From assembly GCA_946404285.1 (NCBI GenBank), contig CAMJDC010000002.1, forward strand, positions 1-53,823: a DNA stretch of 53,823 nt. The letters run 5' to 3'. Positions 11,936-27,439 of this stretch are shown piece by piece (position 1 is the stretch's first letter; each line of letters starts with the position of its first letter). Made by a program: the position numbers and the translations under genes. The notes under the pieces were generated by a model, which was not told the DNA's origin, made no database searches, and was given only the letters and a program-made list of their open reading frames with translations. This DNA comes from an uncultured bacterium. Lineage in GTDB: Bacteria; Patescibacteriota; Gracilibacteria; Absconditabacterales; Absconditicoccaceae.

Positions 11936-12067
11936 ATACAAATGGTAGCGCTAATCTACTTTCCCAGCCTTAATAAGACCAGTATCATCGACTGGATTGT
12001 GCTTAACTACTGTATTCGGAATGGGAACAGGTGTTTCCACAGTCCACATCAGCACCACCGTTTGTAT
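11936..12067 (-). rRNA. rrf: 5S ribosomal RNA
   Basis: ATACAAACGG...GGAAACACCTGTTCCCATTCCGAATACAGTAGTTAAGC...CCATTTGTAT, closing stem present. Confidence 0.92.
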
Positions 12068-12140
12068 AAACCAGAATCTAAATAAGCCTGAATAATATAA
12101 CAAATCGACTATAAAATTCAAGATATCTTACAAAGACCAC

Positions 12141-12188
12141 AGTACTATTAACAATAGTATAATATATTACATATTTTCAAAAGAAAAA
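12141..12188. repeat. 23S rRNA processing stem, 3' arm
   Basis: agtactattaacaatagtataatatattacatattttc is near-complementary to 15090-15134. Confidence 0.85.
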
Positions 12189-12189
12189 C

Positions 12190-15089
<2,900 letters not shown>

Positions 15090-15090
<1 letters not shown>

Positions 15091-15134
15091 TTTTCTTTCG
15101 AAAATAATGTAATATATTATACTACTGTTAAGTA
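15090..15134. repeat. 23S rRNA processing stem, 5' arm
   Basis: gaaaataatgtaatatattatactactgttaagtac pairs with 12141-12188. Confidence 0.85.
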
Positions 15135-15185
15135 CCCACATCTGCATACGTGTCTAGACGTGTCGTCTTCAACGTTGCGATGATT

Positions 15186-15213
15186 AATATACATAATCGC
15201 AACAAAAATGCAA
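15186..15213 (-). promoter_or_regulatory. Putative rRNA promoter
   Basis: Minus strand TTGCAT-N16-TATATT upstream of the 23S processing stem. Confidence 0.6.
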
Positions 15214-15444
15214 GCGTTTTTACGATTTTTTTTTACCAGGTTATTTAAGCCCTAATTAAAAATTTTGGGAACTTTTTTATTCAAGATGAAAAAAATCTGA
15301 TTCAGAATTTTTACATTTCTTATTTTTACAAAAATTATAAAAATTTCATTTAAAAAAATTAACAAATTATGAACAACTCACTTTTTTCACAAAAAAAGTG
15401 CCGCTTAACACGACACTCATATTTTCAAGATAATAACTTATATA

Positions 15445-15987
15445 CTAGTAAACAAAAGAATATAACGTAGTCTCTGCATCTCCATTAACTGAAGCAGCTA
15501 TATATCTCAAAGTTACAGGATCATTTATATATAATATAGATACAATTGAACCATCTTTCAACGTAGCATTAACTATAGTATATATCATTCAATCTTCAAT
15601 TCCTGAACTAACAATTTCTCTACTTTCCATATCCTTATGAATAGGCAACAATAAACTATGATCCACATCTTCAGGATAAGTATAACTTCCAGAATCTGAT
15701 GTACCCTCATCATCCCATTTATACGTTTCATAATTATAAGAAACTGGGAACAACATATTATCAATCTCATTTAAATCATCAACTGTTAATGATGACTTTG
15801 TATATTCATTATCACTTTCGACATTTACTTCTTCTGAAACATTAACCTCTTCTTCAGAAACGTCATTCACCTGTTCCACATCAGTATTATCATTTTGAAC
15901 ATCAGAATTCTCAACTTCTTTATTTCCACATGCTGATAAAAAGACAACTGTCATTAATCCAAGCATTATTGCAAGTGTTCTTTTCAT
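15445..15987 (-). CDS. Putative lipoprotein
   Basis: MKRTLAIMLGLMTVVFLSACGNKEVEN lipobox; reads through TGA to ...TTLYSFVY. Confidence 0.75.
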
Positions 15988-16020
15988 TTTTGTTAACAAT
16001 TAAGGATAAAAAACAAATGG

Positions 16021-16092
16021 TGCCAAGGGGCAGAATCGGACTGCCGACACAGAGATTTTCAGTCTCCTGCTCTACCACTGAGCTACCTTGGC
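16021..16092 (-). tRNA. tRNA-Phe(GAA)
   Basis: Cloverleaf; anticodon loop CTGAAAA. Confidence 0.94.
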
Positions 16093-16098
16093 ATATGG

Positions 16099-16172
16099 TG
16101 GGCGTGGATGGACTCGAACCATCGACCTCACCCTTATCAGAGGTGCGCTCTAACCAGCTGAGCTACACACCC
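16099..16172 (-). tRNA. tRNA-Ile(GAT)
   Basis: Cloverleaf; anticodon loop CTGATAA. Confidence 0.94.
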
Positions 16173-16376
16173 ATATACAATATAATTGCAAAGTCATCTA
16201 TAACTATTCCAGTTATAAAATCAAGCGTTTTTTCTAAAAAACTACAAATGAAATAAAATATCAATAAATCACTAAAAAACAACATGTCAGAAAAATATAG
16301 AAAGTCTGCCTTGTTTTTGACATTCTTTTCGATACAAACAAATCATAAATTATCTTATTTTATATATAATAATACC

Positions 16377-16859
16377 ATGTCTATATTATGGTGTATAATA
16401 TGAATAGTACTATGTATAATAGCTATAATTGGATCCATTTTACCATGAATTCCATGACCTCAATTAGCATATATAGCAGTCATAATTGCACATTTTTCAG
16501 ATAAATTATTTTCACGAAAATTTCTAATTATACGATGAATCATAATATTAATTATATCTATATTAGATTATTACCTACCAGTTTTATGAACCAAAAAATT
16601 CTGATGATCTAAACGAGGAAATATTTGATGTATAATATGAATGATTGTTTGACTATTCGTATGACCCCTCTGAATAATTATTTGACCATTTTTGTGAGCA
16701 TTAATATGAGAATATCTACACAAACAATCACTACAAAAATGAATTAAACCTGCATTTTGAGCCTTTATTGGATTTTTGTCATGAACTATATTAAAAGTTG
16801 CAGTCAGTATAATTTTATTTATATATCTATGTATAAATTATTACAATTATTTCTTTTAA
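16377..16859 (+). CDS. DUF456 family membrane protein
   Basis: GSILPGIPGPQLAYIAVIIAHF...[42 protein letters not shown] with TGA=Gly, CGA=Trp. Confidence 0.85.
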
Positions 16860-16879
16860 CATTTTTCAATTATATATTA

Positions 16880-18199
16880 ATGAAAAAAAATCAACTAAAA
16901 AATTTTATATTCTGGTTTATAATTGCTTTTATTATATCAGCGACTCCTTGACCATCAAATTCTTATTATTTTTGACTAAAATCAAGTGATAACACCCCAG
17001 AAAATATCGTTGAAATAGAAAAAGCAACATGAGTAAAATTACCAATCGTATCATTCATTTTCGATCCCCGAGAAAAAAACGACGTACTAAACTCCATAGA
17101 CAAAATTGTAGATTTACTATGAACCGATAGAATTTACCACTTCACATTATCTCCAGACGAATTTTCAGCAGACGATGTCGTTTCCTGAAAATTTGATAAT
17201 AATTACACAGCATTCTTCAAAAAAATAAAAGAAAAAAATCTGCATGTAATATTCCGTACAATGCACGAAATGAACGGTTGACGATACCCACGATCAAGTA
17301 ATCCAGAAAAATTCAAGGCAGCACGAATTCACGTTCGAAGTCTATCAAGAACTATATGATTAACTCAAGAAAATATTGCATTCGACTTCTCTGTAAATCA
17401 CCGAGATATGCCAACTCTATGAACTCCTTCCCAAAAAGCCACATTAATAGAATGTAATGTTTCCAAAGAAGACTGTCGACACTTCGAAGATTATTATCCA
17501 GGAGATGAATTTGTAGATGTGATATGATTTACATTTTACAACCGATGAAAAGCTTCATCAAATCGTCAACGACTAACTCCCACACAAATTTTATATGATC
17601 CAAATTGGAACACTTATGAACGTTTAAAAGCATTCAATAAACCAATCGTAATCGATGAAGTAGCAACCACAAGCGTACGATATGAATGAAATTATGACCA
17701 CGAAAAATCTAAATCTGAATACCTAAATCACGACCAACGCAAAGATTTACGATTATGACAATTGTGGACATTTTTAGTTGACCATCCTGAAATCGTAGCA
17801 GCTATTTATTTCAACGTTGATTATACACATTGACTTAGATTAAAACTAATATGAGAAGCTGATCGAGCTATAGTAAACCTAGATGAGAACAAAATATATG
17901 ACTGATTTTGAAATCTAGAATCATTCTGAGAAAAAAAATTAGACAATATTTTAAATACGATATTTGATACAAAATACATAAAAATCGACGAACATGACAT
18001 AACAATTTCACCAAGTTATGAAAGAGAAATAAAAGTAATTTCATCCATTATAAACAAAAAATCTGATACTATACTGGACAAAATAGCTCGGGTTCAAAAA
18101 TTACAAACTATAGATTTTGGATCCGATAAAATAGACAAATCATTAGATAAATTACTAAATTTATACTTAGAAATAGCCCAAGAAGAGAATATTATATAA
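16880..18199 (+). CDS. Membrane-anchored GH26-like glycoside hydrolase
   Basis: FRTMHEMNGGWYPWSSNPEKFKAAWIHV, YYPGDEFVDVIGFTFYNWGK, KPIVIDEVAT. Confidence 0.82.
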
Positions 18200-18266
18200 A
18201 ATCCCTTTTTTTCATCACAAATTTTTTTATACATAAAATATATATTTTATATTATATTAGACAACC

Positions 18267-18836
18267 ATGCAAAAAGACATTCTATTATTCTGAGTACAAT
18301 GATGCGGAAAATGAACTCAAGCAAACATTTTTTTAGAAAACAACCCTAACTACAAATACTTTGAAGCCTGAAATATTTTCAGAGCTTTAAGCTCAAATAA
18401 AAATATCTTTTCAGACTATGTTTCATCTCGCATCCAAGCATGATTACTAGTAGAAGATAAATTAGTATTCTGACTTTTCGACTGCGGAACAAATCTATTA
18501 AATGAATGAGAATTTATGCTTTTGGACGGATTTCCTCGTAACTTAGACCAAAAAAACTACTTCACTCAACAATGGGCCAAAATTTGAAGAGATTATGTTT
18601 GTATAAATTTTGATTTATCTCGTGAAAAAGCCATCGAAAGAATCCAAAAAAGAGCCATTGAACAATGACGTGCAGATGATGCCAAAGAAGAAATAATTAA
18701 CAAAAGGTTGGAAACTTTCTATTCTGAAACTTTACCTGTAATTCAAGCTTTTGAAGCTGAATGAAAAGTAATTACAATCAACGCAAATCAAAGCATCGAA
18801 GAAATACAAAATGAACTAATTTCAAAACTAAATTAA
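18267..18836 (+). CDS. adk: Adenylate kinase
   Basis: MQKDILLFGVQGCGKGTQANIFLE...FMLLDGFPRNLDQ...GRADD; P-loop glycines encoded by TGA. Confidence 0.93.
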
Positions 18837-18845
18837 TTAAAAAAA

Positions 18846-19550
18846 ATGAAAAAATTTACACGAATTTTAGCAATAGCATCGATAACATTCATAACATGTT
18901 TTTCTTTTGCTCAAAACCAAAAAACTTGATATAAAATTAATATAACTCCAAGACTCGATTTATCAATTTTTTTAGCCAAAATAGATCATTCTAAATTACC
19001 CGACAATCACGTCCAGAAATTTGTCGGGGTAAATAAACCTTTTTACAACGTAAGTTATGAACCATCGGATTTAGTTCCCTTACAATGACGCTCACATATT
19101 TCAGCACAAACTAGACACACACTTAGAAAAGAAGCAACTGACAACTTAGAAAAAATGGCAAACGATTTTTACGCTACATTCTGAAAAAATATAGTTATCG
19201 CAAGTGCATACAGAAGTTACAACTACCAAAAAAATTCAATATCAGAAAGCTGTAAAAGAAGTGGACGATGCGCTAGAGAATGAGAATCTGAACACCAACT
19301 CTGATTAGCTATAGATTTATGGGAAGCTACAAATGAAAAAAAATTCTTATCTAAATACCAAAAATATTACGACCGATTACGCAATAATGCATATCTATAC
19401 TGATTCCATCAAAGTTATCAAAATTGAAGAGAATTTGACGGATATTATATAGAACCACGACATCGAAGATATTTATGAACTTGATTAGCTACTAAACTTC
19501 ACGATAGAAATATTACCTTCACTCAATACGTAACACTTTCCAACACATAA
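18846..19550 (+). CDS. VanY-type D-alanyl-D-alanine carboxypeptidase (M15B), secreted
   Basis: Signal peptide; IASAYRSYNYQ, SEHQLGLAIDLW, EPWHWRYLGTG (CGA=Trp). Confidence 0.9.
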
Positions 19551-19594
19551 AAAATTCTCCAACACTAGTGGTCTTCACACCGCTTAACAAAGCA

Positions 19595-19626
19595 AGTCTC
19601 CTTTATCAAAGGAGAAATTTTTTGTT
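19595..19626 (+). terminator. Rho-independent terminator
   Basis: tctcctttatcaaaggagaaattttttg hairpin plus T-run. Confidence 0.7.
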
Positions 19627-19683
19627 TTGCTTTTCCTTCCTTTTAAAGAGAATGTCTGAATGCCAGGAAATTTTTTAACAAAA

Positions 19684-20907
19684 CTACTCAATATGATAAG
19701 TATAACAATTTTTCAAATCTAACATACTAGAAAGCTGATTAACATCTTTTAAGGTCAGCTTTTTGTATTTTTCTAAAATTTCCTCCAATGTATCTATTCT
19801 ATTATATATCAAATACTGATCTCCCAAAAATGAAGCCATTTCATCCGAACTTTCTATTCACATCTGAATATTTCACTGTAAATATCAAATAGTCTTCTCA
19901 AATTCCTTCTGCGTAATTCAATTTTTAGCTAAATCCTCAACTTCCTCCCTAATTCTTTTCAATCAAAAATCAAATCTACTTTTGTCCATTCATGCTCTAA
20001 TCATAAAAACTCAATTATATGGACTAGCTCAATGATAAGCTCAAATATAATAACAAAGTCCCTCTTTTGTTCTAATATTTTGAAATAAACGAGATGACAT
20101 ATTTCATCATAACACCCCCGCTAAAACTTTTGCTGCGTATTTTCTTTCATCTGTTCACAAAATTCAATCGGCGCAAATAATTAAATGATTTTGTTCTGTT
20201 CATTTTTTAAACAAGGATTCATGTTTTTTGGGGAAAACTTTTGGAAAATTTGGCTGACTCACAGATTTTTTTTCTTTCATTCAATCAAAATATTTTTCTA
20301 TCAGTTTTTTTATTTTTTCTTTTTCTGCTCATTTACCAGCCACCACAATAATTAAGTTATCCTTTGTATATAAATAACTTCTATAAGTTTTTAAATCTGT
20401 TTGTGTAAAAGAAGAAACTGTTTTTTCAAATCAGATAACAGGACGACCAAAACTATTCTCTCAAAAATACCAAGTTTTCCATTTATTTGATACTAAACTT
20501 CTAGGATTATCTTCATACATTTTCATTTCTTGCATAATTACTCATTTTTCCTTTTCTAATTCCTCTTCATCAAATTTTGCATTCATCAACATATCTGCCA
20601 ACACATCCATAGCCGTTTCTACGAATTCTGGAGCACATTTGATATAATATTCCACAGTATCACTACCTGTAGATGCATTATAGCTTGCTCATATAGAATC
20701 TAATGTTTCTGAAACTTCTTTTTGATCTTTATAACGCTCTCATCATTTAAAAAACATATGTTCTACACAATGAGCAATTCAACTTTGTTCAGCTGTTTCA
20801 TATGTACTTCAAGCTTTACACATAATCTGAATCGTAATAGAATGAATATCATTCATCGGTGCAAATATACAATCGATTCAAGCAATTTTTTCTATTGAAT
20901 ATTTCAT
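19684..20907 (-). CDS. M16 family zinc peptidase
   Basis: SGIAHCVEHMFFKGGERY (HxxEH), NASTGSDTVEYYIKC, GGNMSSRLFQNIRTKEGLCYYI. Confidence 0.92.
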
Positions 20908-20947
20908 AACAATACATGAAAAAATATAAATTCTGAACAAAAAAGCT

Positions 20948-21033
20948 CGGAAGGTTAGGGATTCGAACCCTAGTTACACAAAGTGCAAACACGTACTCCA
21001 AACGTGCGCCTTCAACCGCTCGGCCAACCTTCC
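20948..21033 (-). tRNA. tRNA-Ser(GGA)
   Basis: Class II cloverleaf; anticodon GGA. Confidence 0.93.
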
Positions 21034-21100
21034 ACACATTTAATTAAAAAATAATAATCGACTATCAAAATACAACCATAATTTTAAAAACATAATTCCA

Positions 21101-21146
21101 AAAAAGTCTGATTTTTTTTGCATTTTTTGACTATGTTGTATATAAT
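21101..21146 (+). promoter_or_regulatory. Sigma70-type promoter with upstream AGTCTGATTTTTT block
   Basis: AAAAAGTCTGATTTTTTTTGCAT-N17-TATAAT. Confidence 0.7.
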
Positions 21147-21181
21147 AATTATTATAGATTTTTCATTTTTTGGAATCCACG

Positions 21182-22633
21182 ATGGAAAATATTGAACAAC
21201 TGAGAAAAGAAGTCGATGAAATTAGAACTTCATTAAATACATTGAAAAGTAATGTATCTCTTTCTGATTCTGAAAAAAAAAGTAAAGTCGAATCTATTAA
21301 ATCTCAGGCAGAAACCGTAAAAGATAAAATTCAAAAAAGAATTTCTTCTCTTGAAAATAAAAGTGATGCAGCATCTAAAAAAGAAAAAGAAGAAGCTCAA
21401 GCACTTTTGGATAGCTTTAGCGAAATTACCAGTTTGTATAATTCTATTACAAATACACCTAAAAATACACCTAAAACTACACCATCTACTCAATCTCAAC
21501 AATCCGAAACTGTAAGCCAAAATAAAAACATTTTTGAAAAAGCCAAAGATTGGATTTGAACTCAATGGAAGGATATATGGAAACAAGAAAAATGGGATGA
21601 AAGCCCTTGAACTAATATACTTCGTACATTATGATTTGCTGCTACATGAATTTGAGGTGCTGCATTAGCTTATAAATGATTAAAAAGCTTGTGGAATTCC
21701 ACTTTCTGAAAAAAGAAAAAAAAAGGTAAAGATACTGATAATGAATCTGATGCCAAGGAAAAAGACAACACTCCTGAAAAAAAGTCTTTTTGGAATACAA
21801 AATTTTGAAAAGCTTTAACTTGGCTTTGAATTTGATCTGCCGCCTGAGGTGGAGTATATTTCCTTGGTAAAAAATTTAATCGATGGTGAAAAAGTAGTGA
21901 TAAACCTACAGATAATTGATCTACCCATATAGAATGATGAAATTTAGGAAAATCAAAAGTAGACCACTCAGGCGGTAAATATGAAATAGATAATTTTAAT
22001 ATTACAGCCTCTCCTGAATCTAAACAAATATGGGAAAACCTGAAGTGAAAAGAAAAACCTGAACTAGAACCATTCGTTTGCGCAATGAAAGCTTATAAAG
22101 AAGAAAAAGAAAAATGACACCTCAATAACACAAAATATATTACTGTGGTAGATTTTACAAAAAATCAACTAACAAATAATCGTCTATTTGTAATTAATCT
22201 AGAAAACAACACCGTAGAATATGCTGAAAAATGCTGACATTGAGCAGGATCTGGTTGAGAGAATTGGGCAACATCATTCTCCAATAAAAGTGGTACTAAT
22301 AAATCAAGTTTGTGAGCATTTATCACTCCAGACCACTCCAAGAAAAGCAATACCAAATCACGAACCTGATCATATCCAGCATGACAAGAATCATCTAATA
22401 ACGCCTCTCAATGACGTTGAATTGCAATACATCCAGTAAGATCCCTTGTTTACAGATCGGGGACACCGACAAGCCTAGGATGTTTTACTATTCCAGCCTC
22501 TCAATCCTACGTAAATGGAATATTGGACAAAATAAACAAAAAATCTCTGTTTTTCGCATACGCAAAAAGCAAAAATTACTTTACACAATCTAAATACTTT
22601 CAACAAAATTCCAATGGTGGTTTTACAGCATAA
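21182..22633 (+). CDS. Membrane protein with C-terminal YkuD_2-like (murein L,D-transpeptidase) domain
   Basis: Coiled-coil N-terminus, TM; NNRLFVINLENNTVEYAEKCGHGAGSGGENWATSFSNKSGTNKSSLGAFITPDHS...GRGIAIHPVRSLVYRSGTPTSLGCFTIP. Confidence 0.78.
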
Positions 22634-22635
22634 AA

Positions 22636-25600
22636 CTACTTACTACTAAGTAAACTATACTTTATACTAAGATTTTCCATTTCATCTTTCACTTTTTCAT
22701 ATTCTTGTTCAGCTTGCAAATATTGATCTCACTCTCATAAAATCTGCATACGCTCTCTAATTAACTGCAACTTATCTTCCAAACGCTTCATTTCTCTTTC
22801 CAAGAAATCAAGGGATTCCTTTTCCGCACCTTCTGATTCTTTTCCAATTTTCATTCATATCGTTATTATTTCATCAGCATCTACTTCATATCACAATAAA
22901 TTCTGTTCATGTAATCTCAAATACGTAATATCAGATATACGAAAATACGACTTAAAAATTGTCTCATATTCCTTTAAAGATTCTCACAACGTAGGACTAG
23001 ATTTTATAAAAATATCACAATATTCATGCTGTCTTATGTCACTTTTTATTTTCAAATTCTTTATTCTAACAAATGTTTCAAAAATTAAATTCGTATTATA
23101 GTCTATTGTCTTTTTCAATACAACTTTTTCAAACGGAACTACAAAATTTTTTCAAGAAATATAACTCAAAGCATCAACATACTCCGGAATCAACGGATAT
23201 AATATAGTTAATAAAAAATTTAAAAAATAAGAACAAACATATTCAACATTTTTCGTAACATGTAATTTTTGAATTTCAAGATACCATGAAAAAAACAAAT
23301 CTTGAACTGACAACTTAAAATACTTAAAAAAACTAACATAAGAATCAAAATCTTTTACATCTTTCCACTCCTCACACAAATTATCCAACTTGTACATTAC
23401 AAACAAATCAGCTCAATCAAAATCTCTCTGAGAATTACTCAAAACATTTTCTATCTCTTCCGACAAAAAACCATTTTTTACACAAAATCTAACAGCATTC
23501 CATATTTGTTTCAAAAAAATACTATTCAATAAAATCTCTTTTTGATTATATGTCTTATTCAACAAAAAAGATAATCTAACAGGATTTTCTCAACACAAAT
23601 TAAACATATTCCACTGAGACTGTTCCAATTGTAATTTTGTTAATTCTTTTTCTCATAAAAGCTCATTATCCCTATCGTAAGACATCTCCAAAAACTGTGT
23701 TGAGATTGATTTTCACAAAAATAAATACTGCAAAATTATTTCATAGAATATTCTTCTCCTCTCCTTTTCATCATAAACTATTTTCGTATTTATCTTCGAA
23801 TGCCCATTATTATCAACATAACATGGAATACAAAACTGAATAAAATCCGGATCCAAAACATCCTCAGAAATTCCATGAAAATTTAAGAATAACCAATTTC
23901 AATCTTTTTTCAAAAATTTTGAACCAATTACTAATTTACGACAATCACTTATTGTAGAATCATTTTCATCTGTCAAATTCTGAAATATTTTTAATAGTTT
24001 TAAATGTTCAGATTTTTCTCATATTTTTTCAAACAAATCTTGTATAAAATAGCAAATCTTCTTCTCATTTTGAGAAAAAATTTGGAATATCTTTTCATAT
24101 TCACATATTTTCCATAAATCCTTCTTTTTATCGTAAAATCATCTATTTCATAAAACTCATATACGAGCCAAAGATAATAGAACAAAATCAAATCACTTTT
24201 GGATAGAAAAATCATCTTCGCTAAATAAATACTCCTCCAAATCAAAAAATGAAAAATCTCAATTGGAATCAGACAACATTGGCACTTTCCATCAATAAGG
24301 CAACTGACTATTACATACTATACTACTTGGTAAAAATTTATCTAATTCTTCAATAATTTTATCCTTTAATTCAAGTTTTCTTTTTTCCAAAGAATTTAAT
24401 TCATTACGTAAATCATTTTCCTCTTCTAAAACTTCATCAGCTTGTTCATCCTTCATTAAAACCCTCACAGACTTTATATTATCATCAACTTGATTTATTT
24501 CATCAAATATCCCTCAAAACTTATCATCAATAAAAGAAAATCTCAATTTTTTCTCAAAAATATCATCCAATATTTTCTTCTTTTCCTCCGTTGTATCAAT
24601 AACAATCTGATCTATTTTGAATGGCACCAAACGTTCATTTGTATACTTCAAATATGGAACTTTTCTTAATACTTCTTCCTTTTCAGTTAGATTTCAAATA
24701 TCTCACATAAATCACTCTATATTTTTATAATACTTATTTCTTTCTTGTCCAATAAACGCCTTTTCACTAATATAGTCTGTATACAATCATTCTTTATCAA
24801 AAACATAAACATCCATTGGTAATCAATATATCTTTGCTAACTCTATACTCTCTTGATCAGAACAAGGACATATTCTCTTTATTCAATTGTTGCACGCTAT
24901 ATTTACATTCTCATCTCATATAACTGGAATTTGACGATTACTCAAAGGAATTATTGCTTTTTTTCATATATGTTTATTATACCTTTTATCTTTAGGATGT
25001 ACCAATATCCCGACATCTCAACAACATAAATCTATATCATCAGCTACTATAGGTAATGCCTCACATTTAGATCAAATAAAATATTTTATTGTATAACTAT
25101 TCATTTTTTTCTCTTTCCATACTATATGATTACTAGGTATGGAACATTGTAAATTAAAAGACCAATAACAAATATTAGTTTCCCTAGAAATTTTTCACTT
25201 TAAATGCAAAGAACGAAGCTGATCCAAAATATATAAATAAATACTAGAATCCAACATCAAAAACTTATGCGGACTCGAAAAATTTGTATTTATTATTTTA
25301 CTATTTGCATTAAGATTTTTTTTAATAACAGACTGTATATGTCTCTCCAATTTATCAACTCATACTTGAGGCAACTTTTGGTTTCTCTTATAAAAAAAAG
25401 AAAATGATGAACTTATGTTTTTAAATTGATTATTTGATATCAAAAAAAGATTCTGATAATCCTGATTTTTTTCATAAGATTTGGAATGCTTTAAATTTTC
25501 TAGACAATTAAAAAAATCTCTCAAATATATCAAGTAAAAATCATCATATGACATTTTATCCGACACATTCAAAGAAACAGGCATAAACACTGAAAAATCA

Positions 25601-25686
25601 GACTTTTCAACCTTTCTCTTTTCCCTATAATATTTCGACCAATTTTGCAAATCTCTCGGATTATATTTTTTAGGAAATTTTATCAT
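22636..25686 (-). CDS. Valyl-tRNA synthetase-like protein with degenerate catalytic motifs (probable pseudoenzyme)
   Basis: CP1-like GDVGILVHPKDKRYNKHIGKKAIIPLSNRQIPVIGDENV; IFLKQIWNAVRFCVKNG; LFFSWYLEIQKLHV; C-terminal coiled coil; HIGH->SYDD, KMSKS->KELTK. Confidence 0.8.
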
Positions 25687-25711
25687 TTTTTTATTATTTT
25701 ATAATTATATA

Positions 25712-27415
25712 TTAAACCTCTGTTTCCTTAAACAGCTTTATTCAAAAATATATCATCAAAGTCAAACACAACAACAAGAAAAAATTTTCAGCTGGACCTA
25801 CTTGAACTCTAGTAGCCCCAGACAACTCCAATTCCTCACCATCATCACACACTCATACAACCCAAAAATACAGAAACTGATCTTGCTCTGAAGTATGATC
25901 AAATGGATATTCATAACTAGTCTCACTTGTTTCATAAACTTTTGTCTTATTCTTTCATAACTCATCTACAGAACTGTAAACGATATACTTTGAAACATTT
26001 TCTACTTTATCCCACATAAGATAATAACTATCTCATATTTTCTTAGTGCGAAGCGAAATATTTTGCACTGTACATCTCGGCACATTTGGAGAAATATCAG
26101 CCATGTTTACTCACTGTCAACTTGATGCACTTGGTTTCGATATAACAAATTGAACTGTTTTCGACGCAGCACCATGCTTTTGCTGACCTTCTCGATATGG
26201 TGTAATATTCATAAATATTTCTTTATCATACGGCACATTAGTAAAGACAAAAGACTCTGAATCTGTCCATTTTTGTCAAGAAAAATTTAAATCACCATCA
26301 ATCCAATAATTAACAATATATCAAGAAGTAACTCAATTCACTACATTCCAAGAAATTTTTACACTCTGTTCCACTTCATCTATATCAGTAATTATTTCTC
26401 AAATTTCAGGAGCTCATCATACATATATTCTTTTTACATCTTGATACGTTTTATTTGTTGAATTGTTATCAGACGATATCACTAAATCCATTGAGACTTC
26501 TCATGGAGAAACAAGGAAAACTCTTTGACTAAAAACTCAATTTCACTCCTTTTCCAAGAGAGCACTATCTTCATCACTCCTATCCGACAATTTCAACTTT
26601 ACAGACTCAGCCATTTCATCAGTATAAACCAGTATTTTTACGACATCTCAGACTTTCAAGCCATTTTCTGGAGTAACCGTAATATTTTTAAATCACTCCA
26701 CATTCTTTGGCATATAGGTAAAAGTAACGTTATCGGACAATCATAAAACATTTCATTCTATCACATCATGACACTCTAGTCTCAAAACATGGTTTCACGG
26801 CTGTACATTTGAAATTCACTTATAAATAGTACCTTCTCAATCTGACGAAGTTTCTCAAACAAGCTGATCATCAATATACACTGATATATTTGAATTAGGC
26901 AACTCTCTCACATTTGCAAGAATTTGTAGATTCTCATCAGTAAGCACAGCATTCGCTGCCGGTTCAAGAACTTCTATTTGATACTCTCAAGCTCAAGCTC
27001 TTCATCTAACAACTTCTACCATTTGCCTTCATAATACTTTTTCATCTTCATCATTATAATCAAGAACCTCTATATAAAACTTTCAAACCTTTTTTATCTC
27101 CAATCATTTCTGAAATTCTTTTGATCAAAGATCCGAAGATTCAAATTGATACGTTCAATTGTTTGGCAAAACAAACTCATTTCTATTAAGGATTTTTCAC
27201 TCTTCATCCGTAATTTTCATAAATATTTCTCAAGCATATGTAGACATTTTACTTCAATTTTTCATCATCGTAATCTCTATATTTGCGGCCTCTCATTGCT
27301 TCATAGGACTTTTTACCGTAATTTCTGCGCTATCAGGCAAAATATTACTTTGCGCAAAAATATATCACACAGTTACACCAAGTAAAACAAATAATCCTAA
27401 TAAAAATTTCTTCAT
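25712..27415 (-). CDS. Secreted/anchored multi-domain protein (Ig/Fn3-like repeats, C-terminal TM)
   Basis: MKKFLLGLFVLLGVTVWYIFAQSN...; Fn3-like VEQSVKISWNVVNGVTSGYIVNYWIDG; C-terminal NFFLLLCLTLMIYFGIKLFKETEV. Confidence 0.7.
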
Positions 27416-27439
27416 ATTTTTAACTAGAATAAATAAATA

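Noticed and set aside
22165-22593. Several small overlapping ORFs (22165, 22221, 22411)
   Set aside because: Fall within the continuous 21182-22633 CDS once TGA is read as Gly; out-of-frame or antisense.
23152-24245. Apparent pseudogene fragments of a synthetase interrupted by TGA
   Set aside because: Not nonsense-mutated: with TGA=Gly the frame 22636-25686 is intact; degeneration is at motif level only.
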